A stretch of 64,000 nt of DNA from Clostridium rhizosphaerae (GCF_016765585.1 NZ_JAESWC010000007.1:123901-187900); one strand, 5' to 3'; shown: positions 16,634 to 25,222, numbered from the stretch's first letter. Notes: generated from the sequence alone by a model not told the origin. Translations and numbers: made by a program.

Positions 16634-16675
16634 AAAAATGCTCTAATCAAACATCTTATGATTAGAGCATTTTTG
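16634..16675 (-). terminator. Terminator after flp pilin gene
   Basis: Near-perfect stem AAATGCTCTAATCA / TGATTAGAGCATTT with a following T-run. It separates flp from the assembly genes, so partial read-through would give much pilin and little machinery. Confidence 0.88.
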
Positions 16676-16719
16676 TGATTTAGAGGGTATCTTCAATTAT
16701 TGCTTTTTTATATCTATTT

Positions 16720-16956
16720 TTAAGCTAGAAAAGTTTTTGCATAATCAATATAGCCTGTTGTTCCTCCCGTGGATGGAGAAAGCTTATCTATTATCTTTTG
16801 GAAAGTTGCTGATATTGCTGGTCCGAGCAACACTAGAACCGCAATGACAACTATTGCTACAAGTCCAATTATTAATGCATACTCAACCATACCTTGGCCT
16901 TTTTCGTTGTTTATTTTTGTTAAAGCATAGTTTCTAAATTTTTGCAGCACATTCAT
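16720..16956 (-). CDS. flp: Flp/Fap-type pilin
   Basis: 78 residues with the Flp motif: KGQGMVEYALIIGLVAIVVIAVLVLLG. Cleavage is expected after Gly20, leaving Glu at position +5 and Tyr at +6. The mature pilin of about 58 residues is a hydrophobic helix with a short polar tail (LSPSTGGTTGYIDYAKTFLA). It is the main subunit of the Tad pilus. It has SD GGAGG and its own terminator on the 3' side. Confidence 0.95.
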   Translation of the reverse strand: MNVLQKFRNYALTKINNEKGQGMVEYALIIGLVAIVVIAVLVLLGPAISATFQKIIDKLSPSTGGTTGYIDYAKTFLA

Positions 16957-17090
16957 TCCTCCTTTATATTTTTTTATTCGTGGTTAGTGGGTTCTCTTTG
17001 GATTTTTCTTCTCTTCTTGATATTATTATAGCTAATAACACTTTATTGTGGCAGATTGCAAAAGTCATTTTCTTTCAAGTAAAAAAGTAA

Positions 17091-17117
17091 TAAAAAAATA
17101 GGGACTTTCGTCCCTAC
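17091..17117 (-). terminator. Terminator of the two-component genes
   Basis: Minus-strand hairpin TAGGGAC-GAAA-GTCCCTA followed by TTTTTTTATT; it overlaps the stop codon of the response regulator gene and isolates flp. Confidence 0.88.
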
Positions 17118-17791
17118 TCTTCGGAGTATCTTTTTTTATAATATTCTTCTATTTTGTTTTCAATAGCAAAAATTGTTGCCTGAACTCTATCATCCACATC
17201 AATCTTTCTAAATAAATTGGTAGCATAATTTTTTATTGTTTTTTCAGAAAGAAATAGCTGCTCTCCTATCTCCTTATTACTTAATCCCTTAGAAATTTTA
17301 ATTAGTACTTCAATTTCTCTCTTTGATAATTTGTCAAGCGCACTACTATACTTTCTATCCTTACTTTTTATGTCTAAAAAAAGCATGGATACTAAAGATT
17401 TATCAATATATTTTTCACCTTTATAAACCATCCTGATTGCGTTAACTATTTCAGTTCCTGCAGAGTCCTTAAGAACATATCCATCTGCTCCAATATGAAT
17501 TGCAGCATGAATAGTATTTCTATCATTCTCAATAGTAAGCATAATAACTTTTATGGTTTCACTATTGTTTTTTATCGACTTCAAAACTTCTATACCATTT
17601 TTTATAGGCATATTGCAATCTAAAAGTACAACATCTGGAACAATTCTCTCTAAAAGAGAAATAACCTTGTCGCCATCTTCAGCCTCTCCAACAATTTCAA
17701 TATCCTCCTCAAAGCTTATTATTCTCTTCAAGCCTTCCCTTATAATAGCATGATCATCTGCTATTAATACCTTAATCTCCCCTTTTATCAT
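17114..17791 (-). CDS. NarL/LuxR-type response regulator
   Basis: 225 residues. The receiver has DD at 12-13 and phosphoacceptor Asp58 (VVLLDCNMP). The C-terminal LuxR helix-turn-helix is LSKREIEVLIKISKGLSNKEIGEQLFLSEKTIKNYATNLFRKI. The start overlaps the kinase stop by 20 bp and has SD GAGGTGATTAAGG, so the pair is translationally linked. It lies between the prepilin peptidase and flp, so the pilus genes are the likely target (inference). Confidence 0.93.
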   Translation of the reverse strand: MIKGEIKVLIADDHAIIREGLKRIISFEEDIEIVGEAEDGDKVISLLERIVPDVVLLDCNMPIKNGIEVLKSIKNNSETIKVIMLTIENDRNTIHAAIHIGADGYVLKDSAGTEIVNAIRMVYKGEKYIDKSLVSMLFLDIKSKDRKYSSALDKLSKREIEVLIKISKGLSNKEIGEQLFLSEKTIKNYATNLFRKIDVDDRVQATIFAIENKIEEYYKKRYSEE

Positions 17792-18953
17792 CCTTAATCA
17801 CCTCACGATTGTTAGGAAGCTTAACAATATAATTAGTTCCTTCTCCAGCTGAGGATTTTATTTCAATTTCTCCCTGAAGCTGATTTACTCTGTCAAAAAT
17901 ACCAATAAGTCCATAGGATGCACCTTTTGTCCTAACATCTTTTAAGGTCTCCTCTACGTTGAAGCCGATACCATCATCAGTTATAACAAGCATTAAATAT
18001 TTTGTTCCAAAATCAAGCTTTACTTCTGCATGTCTTGCCTTCGAATGCTTTTTAATGTTGTTAAACACCTCCTGAATTATTCTATATACCGCTACTTGAA
18101 TAATAGGCTCTATCTCAGTTTTTATTGGTTTTAACTTAAGTTCTATATCTATATTTGATTCCCGAGTTATTGATTTTACAGTTTGCTGAATAGTTTGATT
18201 TAATCCCAGATCGTCAAGCGACATAGGTCTTAAATCAAAAATTATATTTCTGACCTCTTTTAAAGCAATTTTTATACTTTCCTTTAAATCTGCAATCTCC
18301 TTAAGTCCTTCTTCTACATCCTTTTTTATCACCATGGTACAAATATCTGCTTTCATAACAGCATTTGCCATATGCTGAGCTGGTCCATCATGTATATCTC
18401 TTGCAATCCTTTTTCTCTCATTTTCTTGTGCTTCCAATATTTTTATACCAAGAAACATTTCGGAATTATTATCTGCTCCTTCTAACGCTGAAAGAATATC
18501 ACCTTCCAGATATCCCATAGCTATACCTATCTGGTTAACAACTTTCTCAGCCCCATCAATATTTTCCATAGTGTTTTTTACTGCTATTTCAAGCTGAGAT
18601 CTCTTTTCTCTTAAAACTTTTTCCTCATTTATCTTAGTAAAATATTTAACTCTCATATCTGAAGCTTTTTCATACGCCTCTTTTATATCTTTTTCATTAT
18701 ATCTGTTGAAATTGGCAGAAACCTCTGCTAGTTTTTTTCTGGCAGCTTTCTCTTGCTTTTGAAGTTCGTCCACTTCCCCTATAACCTTTGTAGTTTCATT
18801 CTTTATTTTAATTAGCTGAAGTTTTAAATCTTCTTGTTCTCTTCTGATATTATCTACAATATCAAGTATTTGTCCCCTACTGGAGCTTATTTCCTCTATT
18901 ATTTTGTTAATTATTTTATTAATTAAACTAATGTCTAATTCAGTATTGTTCAT
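17772..18953 (-). CDS. Cytoplasmic sensor histidine kinase, DegS/NarX type
   Basis: 393 residues from the ATG with SD AGGAG 8 nt upstream. No membrane segment is seen, so it is a soluble kinase as DegS is. Residues 1-170 are coiled coil (signal input). Then come the HisKA_3 motif RIARDIHDGPAQ with His188, the N box VYRIIQEVFNNIKKHSKA, and the ATPase region VITDDGIGFN and GLIGIFDRVNQL. It should phosphorylate the overlapping NarL-type regulator. The presence of a TadZ with an intact receiver nearby raises the option of a second target (inference). Confidence 0.92.
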   Translation of the reverse strand: MNNTELDISLINKIINKIIEEISSSRGQILDIVDNIRREQEDLKLQLIKIKNETTKVIGEVDELQKQEKAARKKLAEVSANFNRYNEKDIKEAYEKASDMRVKYFTKINEEKVLREKRSQLEIAVKNTMENIDGAEKVVNQIGIAMGYLEGDILSALEGADNNSEMFLGIKILEAQENERKRIARDIHDGPAQHMANAVMKADICTMVIKKDVEEGLKEIADLKESIKIALKEVRNIIFDLRPMSLDDLGLNQTIQQTVKSITRESNIDIELKLKPIKTEIEPIIQVAVYRIIQEVFNNIKKHSKARHAEVKLDFGTKYLMLVITDDGIGFNVEETLKDVRTKGASYGLIGIFDRVNQLQGEIEIKSSAGEGTNYIVKLPNNREVIKDDKRGD

Positions 18954-18992
18954 TCTATCAGCTCCTGACACAGCTTAGTTGTATGCAGTAAA

Positions 18993-19490
18993 TTATTTAA
19001 AAATAAGAAATGAAATTATAGTTCCCAATGCTAAAAACGGTCCAAAAGGGATATAGTCTCTGCGCCCTTTTATCTTAAGTAAAAGAAGTACAATACTAAT
19101 AATTGAAGACAATCCAAAGGCTAAAAAAATTGCCCAAATTGTTCTATATGCTCCTAAAAAAGCTCCTAGACCAAGCATAATCTTAATATCCCCGCCGCCT
19201 AAGGCACTAGGTATAAGTGCTATTAAAAATAGTATTAGTCCTCCTATAGACATGCCAAGTACACTATTTATAAATGATATATCGGTTAAAAAAGAAAATC
19301 CTAAACCGGCTATCAAAGTAATAATTGATAGCACATCTGGAATAATTTGATGCTTTAAATCATTAAAGGACATAATTATAAGAAGAGAAGCCATCACTAT
19401 GCCTTTGACAAACATCAAACTAAGCCCAAACTTCAAAAACATTGCTAAATAAACTATTACAGTTACAAATACTAAGATAACTTTTTCCAT
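18993..19490 (-). CDS. tadV: Prepilin peptidase, A24A (TadV/CpaA) type
   Basis: 165 residues with about six membrane segments. The catalytic aspartates are in SFNDLKHQIIPD (first Asp, residue 43) and GGGDIKIMLGLGAFLG (second Asp). It lacks the N-terminal methyltransferase domain of PilD, as is usual for TadV. It should process Flp, TadE and perhaps TadG. It is the first gene of the Tad cluster, 39 bp before the kinase. SD GAGGGT precedes the ATG. Confidence 0.92.
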   Translation of the reverse strand: MEKVILVFVTVIVYLAMFLKFGLSLMFVKGIVMASLLIIMSFNDLKHQIIPDVLSIITLIAGLGFSFLTDISFINSVLGMSIGGLILFLIALIPSALGGGDIKIMLGLGAFLGAYRTIWAIFLAFGLSSIISIVLLLLKIKGRRDYIPFGPFLALGTIISFLIFK

Positions 19491-19672
19491 TATACCCTCA
19501 TTATTATATAATACATAATTTAATTATTGTGTTCAATTTCATTATACACGAAATATATAATATTATTTAAAATTTATTCATAATGTTGTCATCATACTGC
19601 AATACAACACTTTTATTATATAATTAACATAATAATAGAAAGATTAAAACTGCAAATCAGTTTCAACCGGTA

Positions 19673-19787
19673 TTTAAATTACCCAGTGTTTCGAGTGAAG
19701 GAGGTTAAAGGTCTAAATGACCTTTAACGGGTAGTTTGCGAGTGATAACGAGCATCTTAAACTACCCAGTGTTTCGACTGAAAGGAG
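19673..19787 (+). repeat. Family-1 structured leader repeat, partial plus full unit
   Basis: A 3' fragment (TTAAATTACCCAGTGTTTCG ... GAAGGAGG) is joined to a complete unit: hairpin TTAAAGGTC-TAAAT-GACCTTTAA, stem GGGTAGTTT / AAACTACCC, tail CAGTGTTTCGACTGAAAGGAG. The final AAAGGAG is the SD of the gene at 19797. The first fragment shows that the GGAGG end of one unit is the start of the next. Confidence 0.9.
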
Positions 19788-19796
19788 AAAAATAGT

Positions 19797-20213
19797 ATGA
19801 ATGAAGAAAAAGATATTACTACTAATGAAAATGTACAATCTAACAATATAGATATTGATAAAAAAGACACTGAAACTGTTGATACAATAAGTGATGTTTC
19901 AGCAGAAAATGATGTGAGCACAGTAAAAGTACGCACTATTTTAAAGCAGAGATTTAGAAAGCTTAGACCCAGCGTAAAGATGGCTATTCCAATTATTCTT
20001 GTAGGCATTATATGCTTTGTCGGAGGAATTATGGCAGACAGAGCTCTGATGTGGAATAGAGCAGGAAAGTTCCTTAAGGGCAGACCTGGCATAAGCAGGC
20101 AAATGAAAAAGGATCCTTTTAATAATAAGCAGTTTAAGAATAAAAATAATACTCTTCCAAATAAAAACAACAATAACAATAATGGTGGTACTAATAGCCA
20201 AAATAATGGGTAA
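19797..20213 (+). CDS. Small single-span membrane protein, unknown function
   Basis: 138 residues, no family recognised. The N-terminal 45 residues are acidic (Asp/Glu/Asn/Thr-rich), followed by a basic stretch, one membrane helix (about 62-83, AIPIILVGIICFVGGIMA), and a Lys/Asn-rich tail ending in a poly-Asn run. The layout suggests a cytoplasmic acidic N-terminus and an external low-complexity tail. The gene is read from a family-1 repeat that supplies its SD and has its own terminator at 20224. It diverges from the Tad locus. A 140-codon open frame on the other strand is a shadow. Confidence 0.75.
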   Translation: MNEEKDITTNENVQSNNIDIDKKDTETVDTISDVSAENDVSTVKVRTILKQRFRKLRPSVKMAIPIILVGIICFVGGIMADRALMWNRAGKFLKGRPGISRQMKKDPFNNKQFKNKNNTLPNKNNNNNNGGTNSQNNG

Positions 20214-20223
20214 TACTTTTATT

Positions 20224-20260
20224 AAAAAAGGACTAAAACATGAAATTTTAGTCCTTTTTT
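20224..20260 (+). terminator. Terminator
   Basis: Stem AAAAAAGGACTAAAA / TTTTAGTCCTTTTTT, 11 nt past the stop codon of the small membrane protein gene. Confidence 0.88.
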
Positions 20261-20338
20261 AATTGCATATTTTTTCACAATCCACTATAATAACATTATA
20301 TGGTTTTTTTACTAAAATAAGTGGGGGGTAGAACAGAT

Positions 20339-20764
20339 ATGGATAATAAAAAAGAACAAAAATTAGGTGGAGGCATATTGACTGTATCAATTATTCAGTT
20401 AGTAATATATGCTATTGCTATAATCGGACTTGGAGCAATGGTTTTTGCTAGAGATAAATTTGAAGCTCAGTTTTCTGCAATGAACTTACCTTTACCTACA
20501 CAAAACCAAAATATAACATCACTCGTTATATCAGTAGTGTTAGTAGCCGGTATTATACTAATTTTATGCAAGAAAGCAGTTGGAGTTTATGCTTACTTTA
20601 TATGCACAGTATTAGATATTGCTTTCTCTATTCTTGACAATGGATTTAAGACTTCAATGATTATTAATTTTTTATTTCCTATATTAATGGGAATATTCAT
20701 ATACCAAAAGAAAGATCTCTTTGGATTTGGAAATAAAAAAACATCTGAAAACATATCTGAATAA
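20339..20764 (+). CDS. Four-span membrane protein, unknown function
   Basis: 141 residues from the ATG whose SD GGGGGT lies 9 nt upstream; a GTG six codons earlier lies on top of that SD and is rejected. Four hydrophobic segments (about 17-37, 62-80, 82-105 and 113-130) separated by short loops, with charged termini. No motif is recognised. It is monocistronic, ending at the terminator at 20774. Confidence 0.75.
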   Translation: MDNKKEQKLGGGILTVSIIQLVIYAIAIIGLGAMVFARDKFEAQFSAMNLPLPTQNQNITSLVISVVLVAGIILILCKKAVGVYAYFICTVLDIAFSILDNGFKTSMIINFLFPILMGIFIYQKKDLFGFGNKKTSENISE

Positions 20765-20773
20765 AATAAAATT

Positions 20774-20808
20774 CAGCCATAAATATTTATATATTTATGG
20801 CTGTTTTT
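20774..20808. terminator. Bidirectional terminator
   Basis: Stem CAGCCATAAATAT / ATATTTATGGCTG between convergent genes, with T-run on the plus side and A-rich sequence before it. Confidence 0.82.
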
Positions 20809-20811
20809 ATT

Positions 20812-21453
20812 TTAAAAGCTGTATTTGACTAAGAGATTTTCTGCTGAGGCTTTTAAATCATCTAAAGTACCGTCATTTACTATAACTTCATGACATAGAT
20901 TTTTTATTATATAAGGAACATCTACTTCAGTATTGTGTTCTGAGCTGCTGTTCTTAACCACTTCTATTCCATCTCTGGTTATTAGTCTCTTTTTTCTTAC
21001 CTCATCACTAACCTTCACACCCACTATAAGATAGTTCTTACTCTTCCAATATTCAAGGTCTGTTAAAGTACGTCCTCCTACAATAAGTGATAGTTCATCA
21101 TTTCTCATAATATTAAGCTGCTCGAGAATTGAATTATTAAAAGCCTCTTCATCTAAACTGCTGTTATTCCAGCCATATTTTTTCTGTCCATTTTCATATA
21201 TAAGAGCAAGTATGTAATCACACATAATATTAATATCTAATTCTCTAAATCTATCAGCAATGGTTTGACCGATGTGTCTTTCCTGACCTCTCCACCTTTG
21301 ATTAACTTTAGATACCTTCATCATTTCTCTGCACAATAAACTTATTTTATATATCTTGGCATTATCTCTCAAAATGCAGAACTGATCTGCCAAGGCATCT
21401 TTCCCTGCTCCCATTTCACCAAAAATTACTATACCGTTATAAACCTTATCCAT
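20812..21453 (-). CDS. P-loop nucleotide kinase-like protein
   Basis: 213 residues from the ATG with SD GGAGG 5 nt upstream (the open frame reaches 13 codons further without an SD). The P-loop is GEMGAGKD (about residues 12-19). Later parts include RGQERHIGQTIADRFRE, LIVGGRTLTDLEYWKSKNYLIVGV (a Walker-B like strand then a LID) and KKRLITRDG. The fold resembles dephospho-CoA kinase and the dNMP kinases, but the exact substrate cannot be told. It stands alone between a terminator and the MFS gene. It may act on a nucleotide or sugar phosphate. Confidence 0.7.
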   Translation of the reverse strand: MDKVYNGIVIFGEMGAGKDALADQFCILRDNAKIYKISLLCREMMKVSKVNQRWRGQERHIGQTIADRFRELDINIMCDYILALIYENGQKKYGWNNSSLDEEAFNNSILEQLNIMRNDELSLIVGGRTLTDLEYWKSKNYLIVGVKVSDEVRKKRLITRDGIEVVKNSSSEHNTEVDVPYIIKNLCHEVIVNDGTLDDLKASAENLLVKYSF

Positions 21454-21719
21454 TTGCTCCTCCAATATTTTTCTGAAAAGTTTATTATTCAATAGAATTT
21501 TATCATAGTGCAGTATAAGAATCTATAGAATTTTCATTACAAACCATAACTTGCTCACGACTCAAAATACTGAATCTTCATCAGTTTTTGAGCATATATA
21601 AGTTAATAGTTGAGTTGAAAATTCTATAATATATTGTAATAGCTAAACATCAATGCTAAATTTAAAATATAACTAGCATTGATGATAATTAAATTATTTC
21701 CGCTTAGGGGGGACTTAGT

Positions 21720-22946
21720 TTGAAAAAAAGAAATTATTACTTACTCTTAATTATAGTTTTTGGTGGTTTTTTAGTATTTGGATTTTCTGAAAATATAAAA
21801 GGACCTGCTATTCCTAAAATGCAGGCTGATTTTTCATTAAGCGAAATGCAGATTGGCTTGCTTCTAGCTCTTAACTCTCTTGGATGTCTTTTAGCTTGCA
21901 GTTTTACCGGCTTTTTAACTAAAAGATTCGGCATAAGATTTTCAAGTCTTTTGGCCTTTGGGAGTATGGCTCTTGCAGGGGTATTTATATACATTTCAGC
22001 AAGCTACAGAACCCTTTCTGCTTCTTATTTTTTAATGTACATAGGAAATGGAGTGCTGGAAATAGCTCTTGGAGTTCTAGCTGCCAGAGTCTTTACTAAG
22101 AATACAGGAATGATGATGAATTTATCTCATTTTTTCTACGGCCTAAGCTCAACGGTAGCTCCTATTTTTGCCACAGCTCTTATGGGAGCTAAATTTTCAG
22201 GTAAAGATATAGGCTGGCATGGAATGTATCTTATAATGCTTTCACTATCATTGCTTCCTTTTATCATTGCTCTATTTACTAAGTTTCCTGGAGATGATAT
22301 TAAAGAAGAAGAACGTATGCCATTTAAGGAATATATAAAAGATCCGTCTGCCTGGCTTATAGTAATTATCCTTTCCTTTGGAGTAATTTCAGAGCTTTCA
22401 GTTGGAGGCTGGCTTGTCAACTTCCTTGAAAAAACCTATTACTGGAATGTAAATACCGCGTCGAAACTTTTATCTGCATTCTTTTTAACTTTTACACTTT
22501 CAAGGCTTCTTTTAGGGCCTCTTACTGATAAGATTGGTTTTGTAAAATCACTCATTATTTTTTCTGGTGTCTCAGGCCTCTTAACTTTAGCTGGTATATT
22601 TATCGGCAAAAATGGAGCCTTTTTATTTGCTCTTGCCGGTGCAGGCATAGCACCAATATATCCAACTACTATGGCCTTTCTTGCAAAAAGATATCCTAAA
22701 GACAGCGACACTGCCATAAGCTTTACTGTAACTTTGATGGGTATAGGAAGTGTCATCGGAAACTTTTTAGTAGGCTCAATAATTGATTTATTTAAAAATA
22801 TATTTACAAACAGATATGGAATAGAAATTGGTATGGCATCAGGAATGAAAGCTGGTTATTCCTTCGTAGGAATTTGCGCACTGCTGTGCTCTTTAACAGC
22901 AGTTTTGCTTTACAGAACACTTAAGCGAAGAAATGAAGTAATATAG
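21720..22946 (+). CDS. MFS transporter, fucose permease-like
   Basis: 408 residues with about 12 membrane segments. The loop 2-3 motif appears as GFLTKRFGIR, and the second half has LLGPLTDKIGFVKS. Overall it looks like FHS/sugar-type MFS permeases (SENIKGPAIPKMQADFSLS at the N-terminus). It has a TTG start with SD GGGGGGAC 7 nt upstream. No sugar-metabolism genes are adjacent, so the substrate is unknown. Non-coding repeats follow it. Confidence 0.9.
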   Translation: MKKRNYYLLLIIVFGGFLVFGFSENIKGPAIPKMQADFSLSEMQIGLLLALNSLGCLLACSFTGFLTKRFGIRFSSLLAFGSMALAGVFIYISASYRTLSASYFLMYIGNGVLEIALGVLAARVFTKNTGMMMNLSHFFYGLSSTVAPIFATALMGAKFSGKDIGWHGMYLIMLSLSLLPFIIALFTKFPGDDIKEEERMPFKEYIKDPSAWLIVIILSFGVISELSVGGWLVNFLEKTYYWNVNTASKLLSAFFLTFTLSRLLLGPLTDKIGFVKSLIIFSGVSGLLTLAGIFIGKNGAFLFALAGAGIAPIYPTTMAFLAKRYPKDSDTAISFTVTLMGIGSVIGNFLVGSIIDLFKNIFTNRYGIEIGMASGMKAGYSFVGICALLCSLTAVLLYRTLKRRNEVI

Positions 22947-22967
22947 TAAAATTGAGAAATAAATTAT

Positions 22968-23279
22968 CACAAGCTGTGGTGAAAAGACCTTAGAGCCTAG
23001 TGTAGAAAATAATATTTTACTTTATGATAACTTTGCGTATGTTCTAAGGCTTGCAGTACTGAAAAGCTAAGAGCCTCTAGGAATTCGCTTTGACTTCTTG
23101 TTTCTTCAATAGCCGCAGGCTTCAAAACATCTTTAATAAACTTAAAATACTTCTAGCTTGCTCAGAAGAGAGGCTCTAAGCTTTTCAGCATTGCTTCGCC
23201 AAGAACATGGGTAAAGTTATCAGCCAAATTAAAATATTATTTTCTACACCTGCTCTCGGTCTTTACGCCCAGCTTATGC
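22968..23279. repeat. Long palindromic element, copy 1 (about 310 bp)
   Basis: The inner arms TGTAGAAAATAATATTTT (23001-23018) and AAAATATTATTTTCTACA (23231-23248) are perfect complements. The palindrome extends outwards (AAGCTGTGGTGAAAAGACC with GGTCTTTACGCCCAGCTT) and inwards (GATAACTTTG with AAAGTTATC, GAGCCTCT with AGAGGCTC). No open frame of note. Copy 2 at 23558 shares the core in inverted orientation. Confidence 0.85.
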
Positions 23280-23383
23280 AGCGTTAGCTCGCAATTATAA
23301 TTATCTACATCACTTACTCAAGCTTATATTTATAGTTAAAACTCTTGGCTTTGTTAAAAGCTACTAATGGCATTTTTATTGCT

Positions 23384-23423
23384 AACTATTTAAATATAAA
23401 CCTATAAAAATATTTAAATAGTT
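23384..23423. repeat. Perfect 13-bp inverted repeat
   Basis: AACTATTTAAATA and TATTTAAATAGTT separated by 14 nt, lying between the two long palindromes and framed by CTCAAG/CTTGAG further out (23328 and 23424). Part of the same non-coding stretch of about 950 bp in which I see no gene. Confidence 0.75.
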
Positions 23424-23557
23424 ACTTGAGCCGTGCTGGTTTGCAGTAGATTTGTTTTCCGCAATATCAAAAAATATACTTATATCAAAATTATTATTAA
23501 ATAGCGATAAGCTTTTAATGTTTAAACTAATTAACTAAAGATCAACAAAAGTATTAT

Positions 23558-23862
23558 AGGCTTGCTTTAAAGTCTGTAGGGCAGTGTGGAAAATAATATA
23601 TAAGATTAATTGAGTACTTTGACCATGTTCTTGGTGAAGTGAAGTCATAAAACTTAGAGCCTCTCTTCTGAGCTAACAAAAGTAAAATATGATATCAGCA
23701 TTTATTATAGAAGCTTCGCTTTAAAGATAGCGAGAGTTCAAGCGAATTCTTAGAGGCTCTTAGTTTTATGGCTTCACGAACCTTAGAACAGTCGCAAAGT
23801 AATCACTAAGATTATATATTATTTTCCACAAAAAGCCCTGCGGACTTTAAAGCGAAGCCTGC
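23558..23862. repeat. Long palindromic element, copy 2 (about 305 bp)
   Basis: Arms TGTGGAAAATAATATATAA (23585-23603) and TTATATATTATTTTCCACA (23812-23830) are perfect complements. Outer arms GCTTTAAAGTCTGTAGGGC and GCCCTGCGGACTTTAAAGC also pair with few mismatches. The core reads TTAGAGCCTCTCTTCTGAGC ... GAATTCTTAGAGGCTCTTAG, which is the reverse complement of the core of copy 1. No transposase or other open frame is present. Confidence 0.85.
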
Positions 23863-23894
23863 AGCAATTTAGTCCTCTACTTAACAATTAAACC

Positions 23895-24038
23895 TTAAAG
23901 AGTTGTTTCTGGTTTTACATTATCATTATTTCTGCTGTATTGTACTTTCTCAGCATAGTGAGCTATTTCTCCATTATCACTCATTTTATGACCAATTGCT
24001 TTTCTCTGAGTATTTGTTAATCTAGATCTATTTTTCAC
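23895..24038 (-). CDS. Small basic protein of 47 residues, unknown
   Basis: Starts at GTG (24038) with SD AAAGGAG 9 nt upstream; the frame is open further up but there it overlaps the 3' end of the DUF4003-like gene and has no SD. The product is MKNRSRLTNTQRKAIGHKMS..., basic in the first half and ending PETTL, with a single Tyr/His-rich central piece (EIAHYAEKVQYS). No family is recognised. It lies just downstream of the DUF4003-like gene and could be in the same transcript. Confidence 0.6.
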   Translation of the reverse strand: MKNRSRLTNTQRKAIGHKMSDNGEIAHYAEKVQYSRNNDNVKPETTL

Positions 24039-24126
24039 AGGTTTCACTCCTTTCCGCAGTAAAAAAACTATAAGTACGTTCTTTTCCCATACAGAAATAT
24101 GTTTTCCTGTGAATTGATATTTATTC

Positions 24127-25122
24127 CTATGAACTTGCAGATGAAGCTGCTGCAGCACTCGCCGCACAAGCCGCTGCTATTGCTGCCTGCTGCTGAGCTA
24201 TAATTATAGCATTTATGCTGTTGCTTAAAGTTATTTGAAGAACACCTTTTTTTATCTCATCTACATAATAATCTGATACTAAAGTAGCACAAAGTATAAC
24301 TTTGGTATTCTTATCAATACCCCAAAATCCGTAGCCATCTTTGTCTGAAATATAATCAAAAACTTCCTTTATTTCACTTACTGTTTTAGAAACATCATTA
24401 GTAATAAGTGCTAGCAAGCCTAAAGTTGCCAAACCAGTATACTGAAGTTTGCAATTAACTTCTTTAAGATTTTTATATAGACTTACCGCTTTGCTGCATT
24501 TCTCTTCCACATCTTCTTCACCGATTGCCAGGATATGAGATAAGGTTTGCAAATCATTACCTTTATAAAAACCTTCTTTATTTAAAAAACTGTAACATTC
24601 TTCTATTTTCTTTGAAGTAGCCTCCACCTCAAAGTCCGTAGTTGCTAAAACAGCAGCAAACACGTAATCATCTGAAGAAGTCAGCCAATAATGATTTTCT
24701 TTCATTTTATCAAAAAACTTTTTTGTCCTTTGAATTCTATAACTCCACTCATCAATTGGCACTTGTTTCACTATTGTATAAGCCGCTAACGGTAGCTGAG
24801 GACTTCTTTTAAAGCCTGCTTCCTTCATCTTATCATAAGCATTTAACATGTTTTCAAAAAAACTTTTATAATCTTCTTCAAAGGCTAAAAGATTTACAAT
24901 AAGAAACTCACCAGTTCCTCTAAAATATGATGTCCAGCTTGTTTCTTCTTTTATATATTGTTTAATTTCTTTCAGTTTATCTATATCAACTCTTTTATCT
25001 TTAGTGGCATGAACTAAAGCACTAAAATGCTTAATTAAATTGGCTTCCCATTTAAAGCCTGCCTTAAGGTCACTATAATTGTCTACCATTAGATCCACTT
25101 TCTGTTTTAATTCTACATTCAT
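24127..25122 (-). CDS. DUF4003-like protein
   Basis: 331 residues, soluble and mostly helical, with no signal peptide. It matches my recollection of the DUF4003 family in Bacillus and Clostridium (LMVDNYSDLKAGFKWEANLIKHFSALVHA, KTKKFFDKMKENHYWLTSSDDYVFAAVLA-like repeats, a Gly-Gly region GYGFWGI). Function is unknown. The last 30 residues are an Ala/Ser-rich low-complexity tail (QQQAAIAAACAASAAAASSA). The SD comes from a family-1 repeat at 25129, so its translation may be controlled by that element. Confidence 0.75.
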   Translation of the reverse strand: MNVELKQKVDLMVDNYSDLKAGFKWEANLIKHFSALVHATKDKRVDIDKLKEIKQYIKEETSWTSYFRGTGEFLIVNLLAFEEDYKSFFENMLNAYDKMKEAGFKRSPQLPLAAYTIVKQVPIDEWSYRIQRTKKFFDKMKENHYWLTSSDDYVFAAVLATTDFEVEATSKKIEECYSFLNKEGFYKGNDLQTLSHILAIGEEDVEEKCSKAVSLYKNLKEVNCKLQYTGLATLGLLALITNDVSKTVSEIKEVFDYISDKDGYGFWGIDKNTKVILCATLVSDYYVDEIKKGVLQITLSNSINAIIIAQQQAAIAAACAASAAAASSASS

Positions 25123-25128
25123 AATTTT

Positions 25129-25217
25129 CTCCTTTCACTCGAAACACTGGGAATCTTAGAGTGCTCATTTTCATTCGCAAGATTCCCGTTGAAGTCCATT
25201 TAGGACTCCAACCTCCT
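25129..25217 (-). repeat. Family-1 structured leader repeat, one unit
   Basis: Minus strand: AGGAGG, hairpin TGGAGTCC-TAAAT-GGACTTCA, stem GGGAATCTT / AAGATTCCC, tail CAGTGTTTCGAGTGAAAGGAG that serves as the SD 6 nt before the DUF4003-like start codon. Confidence 0.92.
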
Positions 25218-25222
25218 ATAAT

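Noticed and set aside
19757..20179. 140-codon open frame on the minus strand
   Set aside because: It lies antisense to the small membrane protein gene at 19797, has no SD, and its product mirrors the AT-rich codon pattern of the real gene.
22968..23862. Decayed gene or insertion sequence between the MFS and DUF4003-like genes
   Set aside because: No transposase-like fragment in any frame; the sequence is explained by paired palindromic arms.
24039..24167. N-terminal extension of the small gene at 23895
   Set aside because: It overlaps the 3' end of the DUF4003-like gene and has no ribosome binding site, while AAAGGAG lies 9 nt before the internal GTG.
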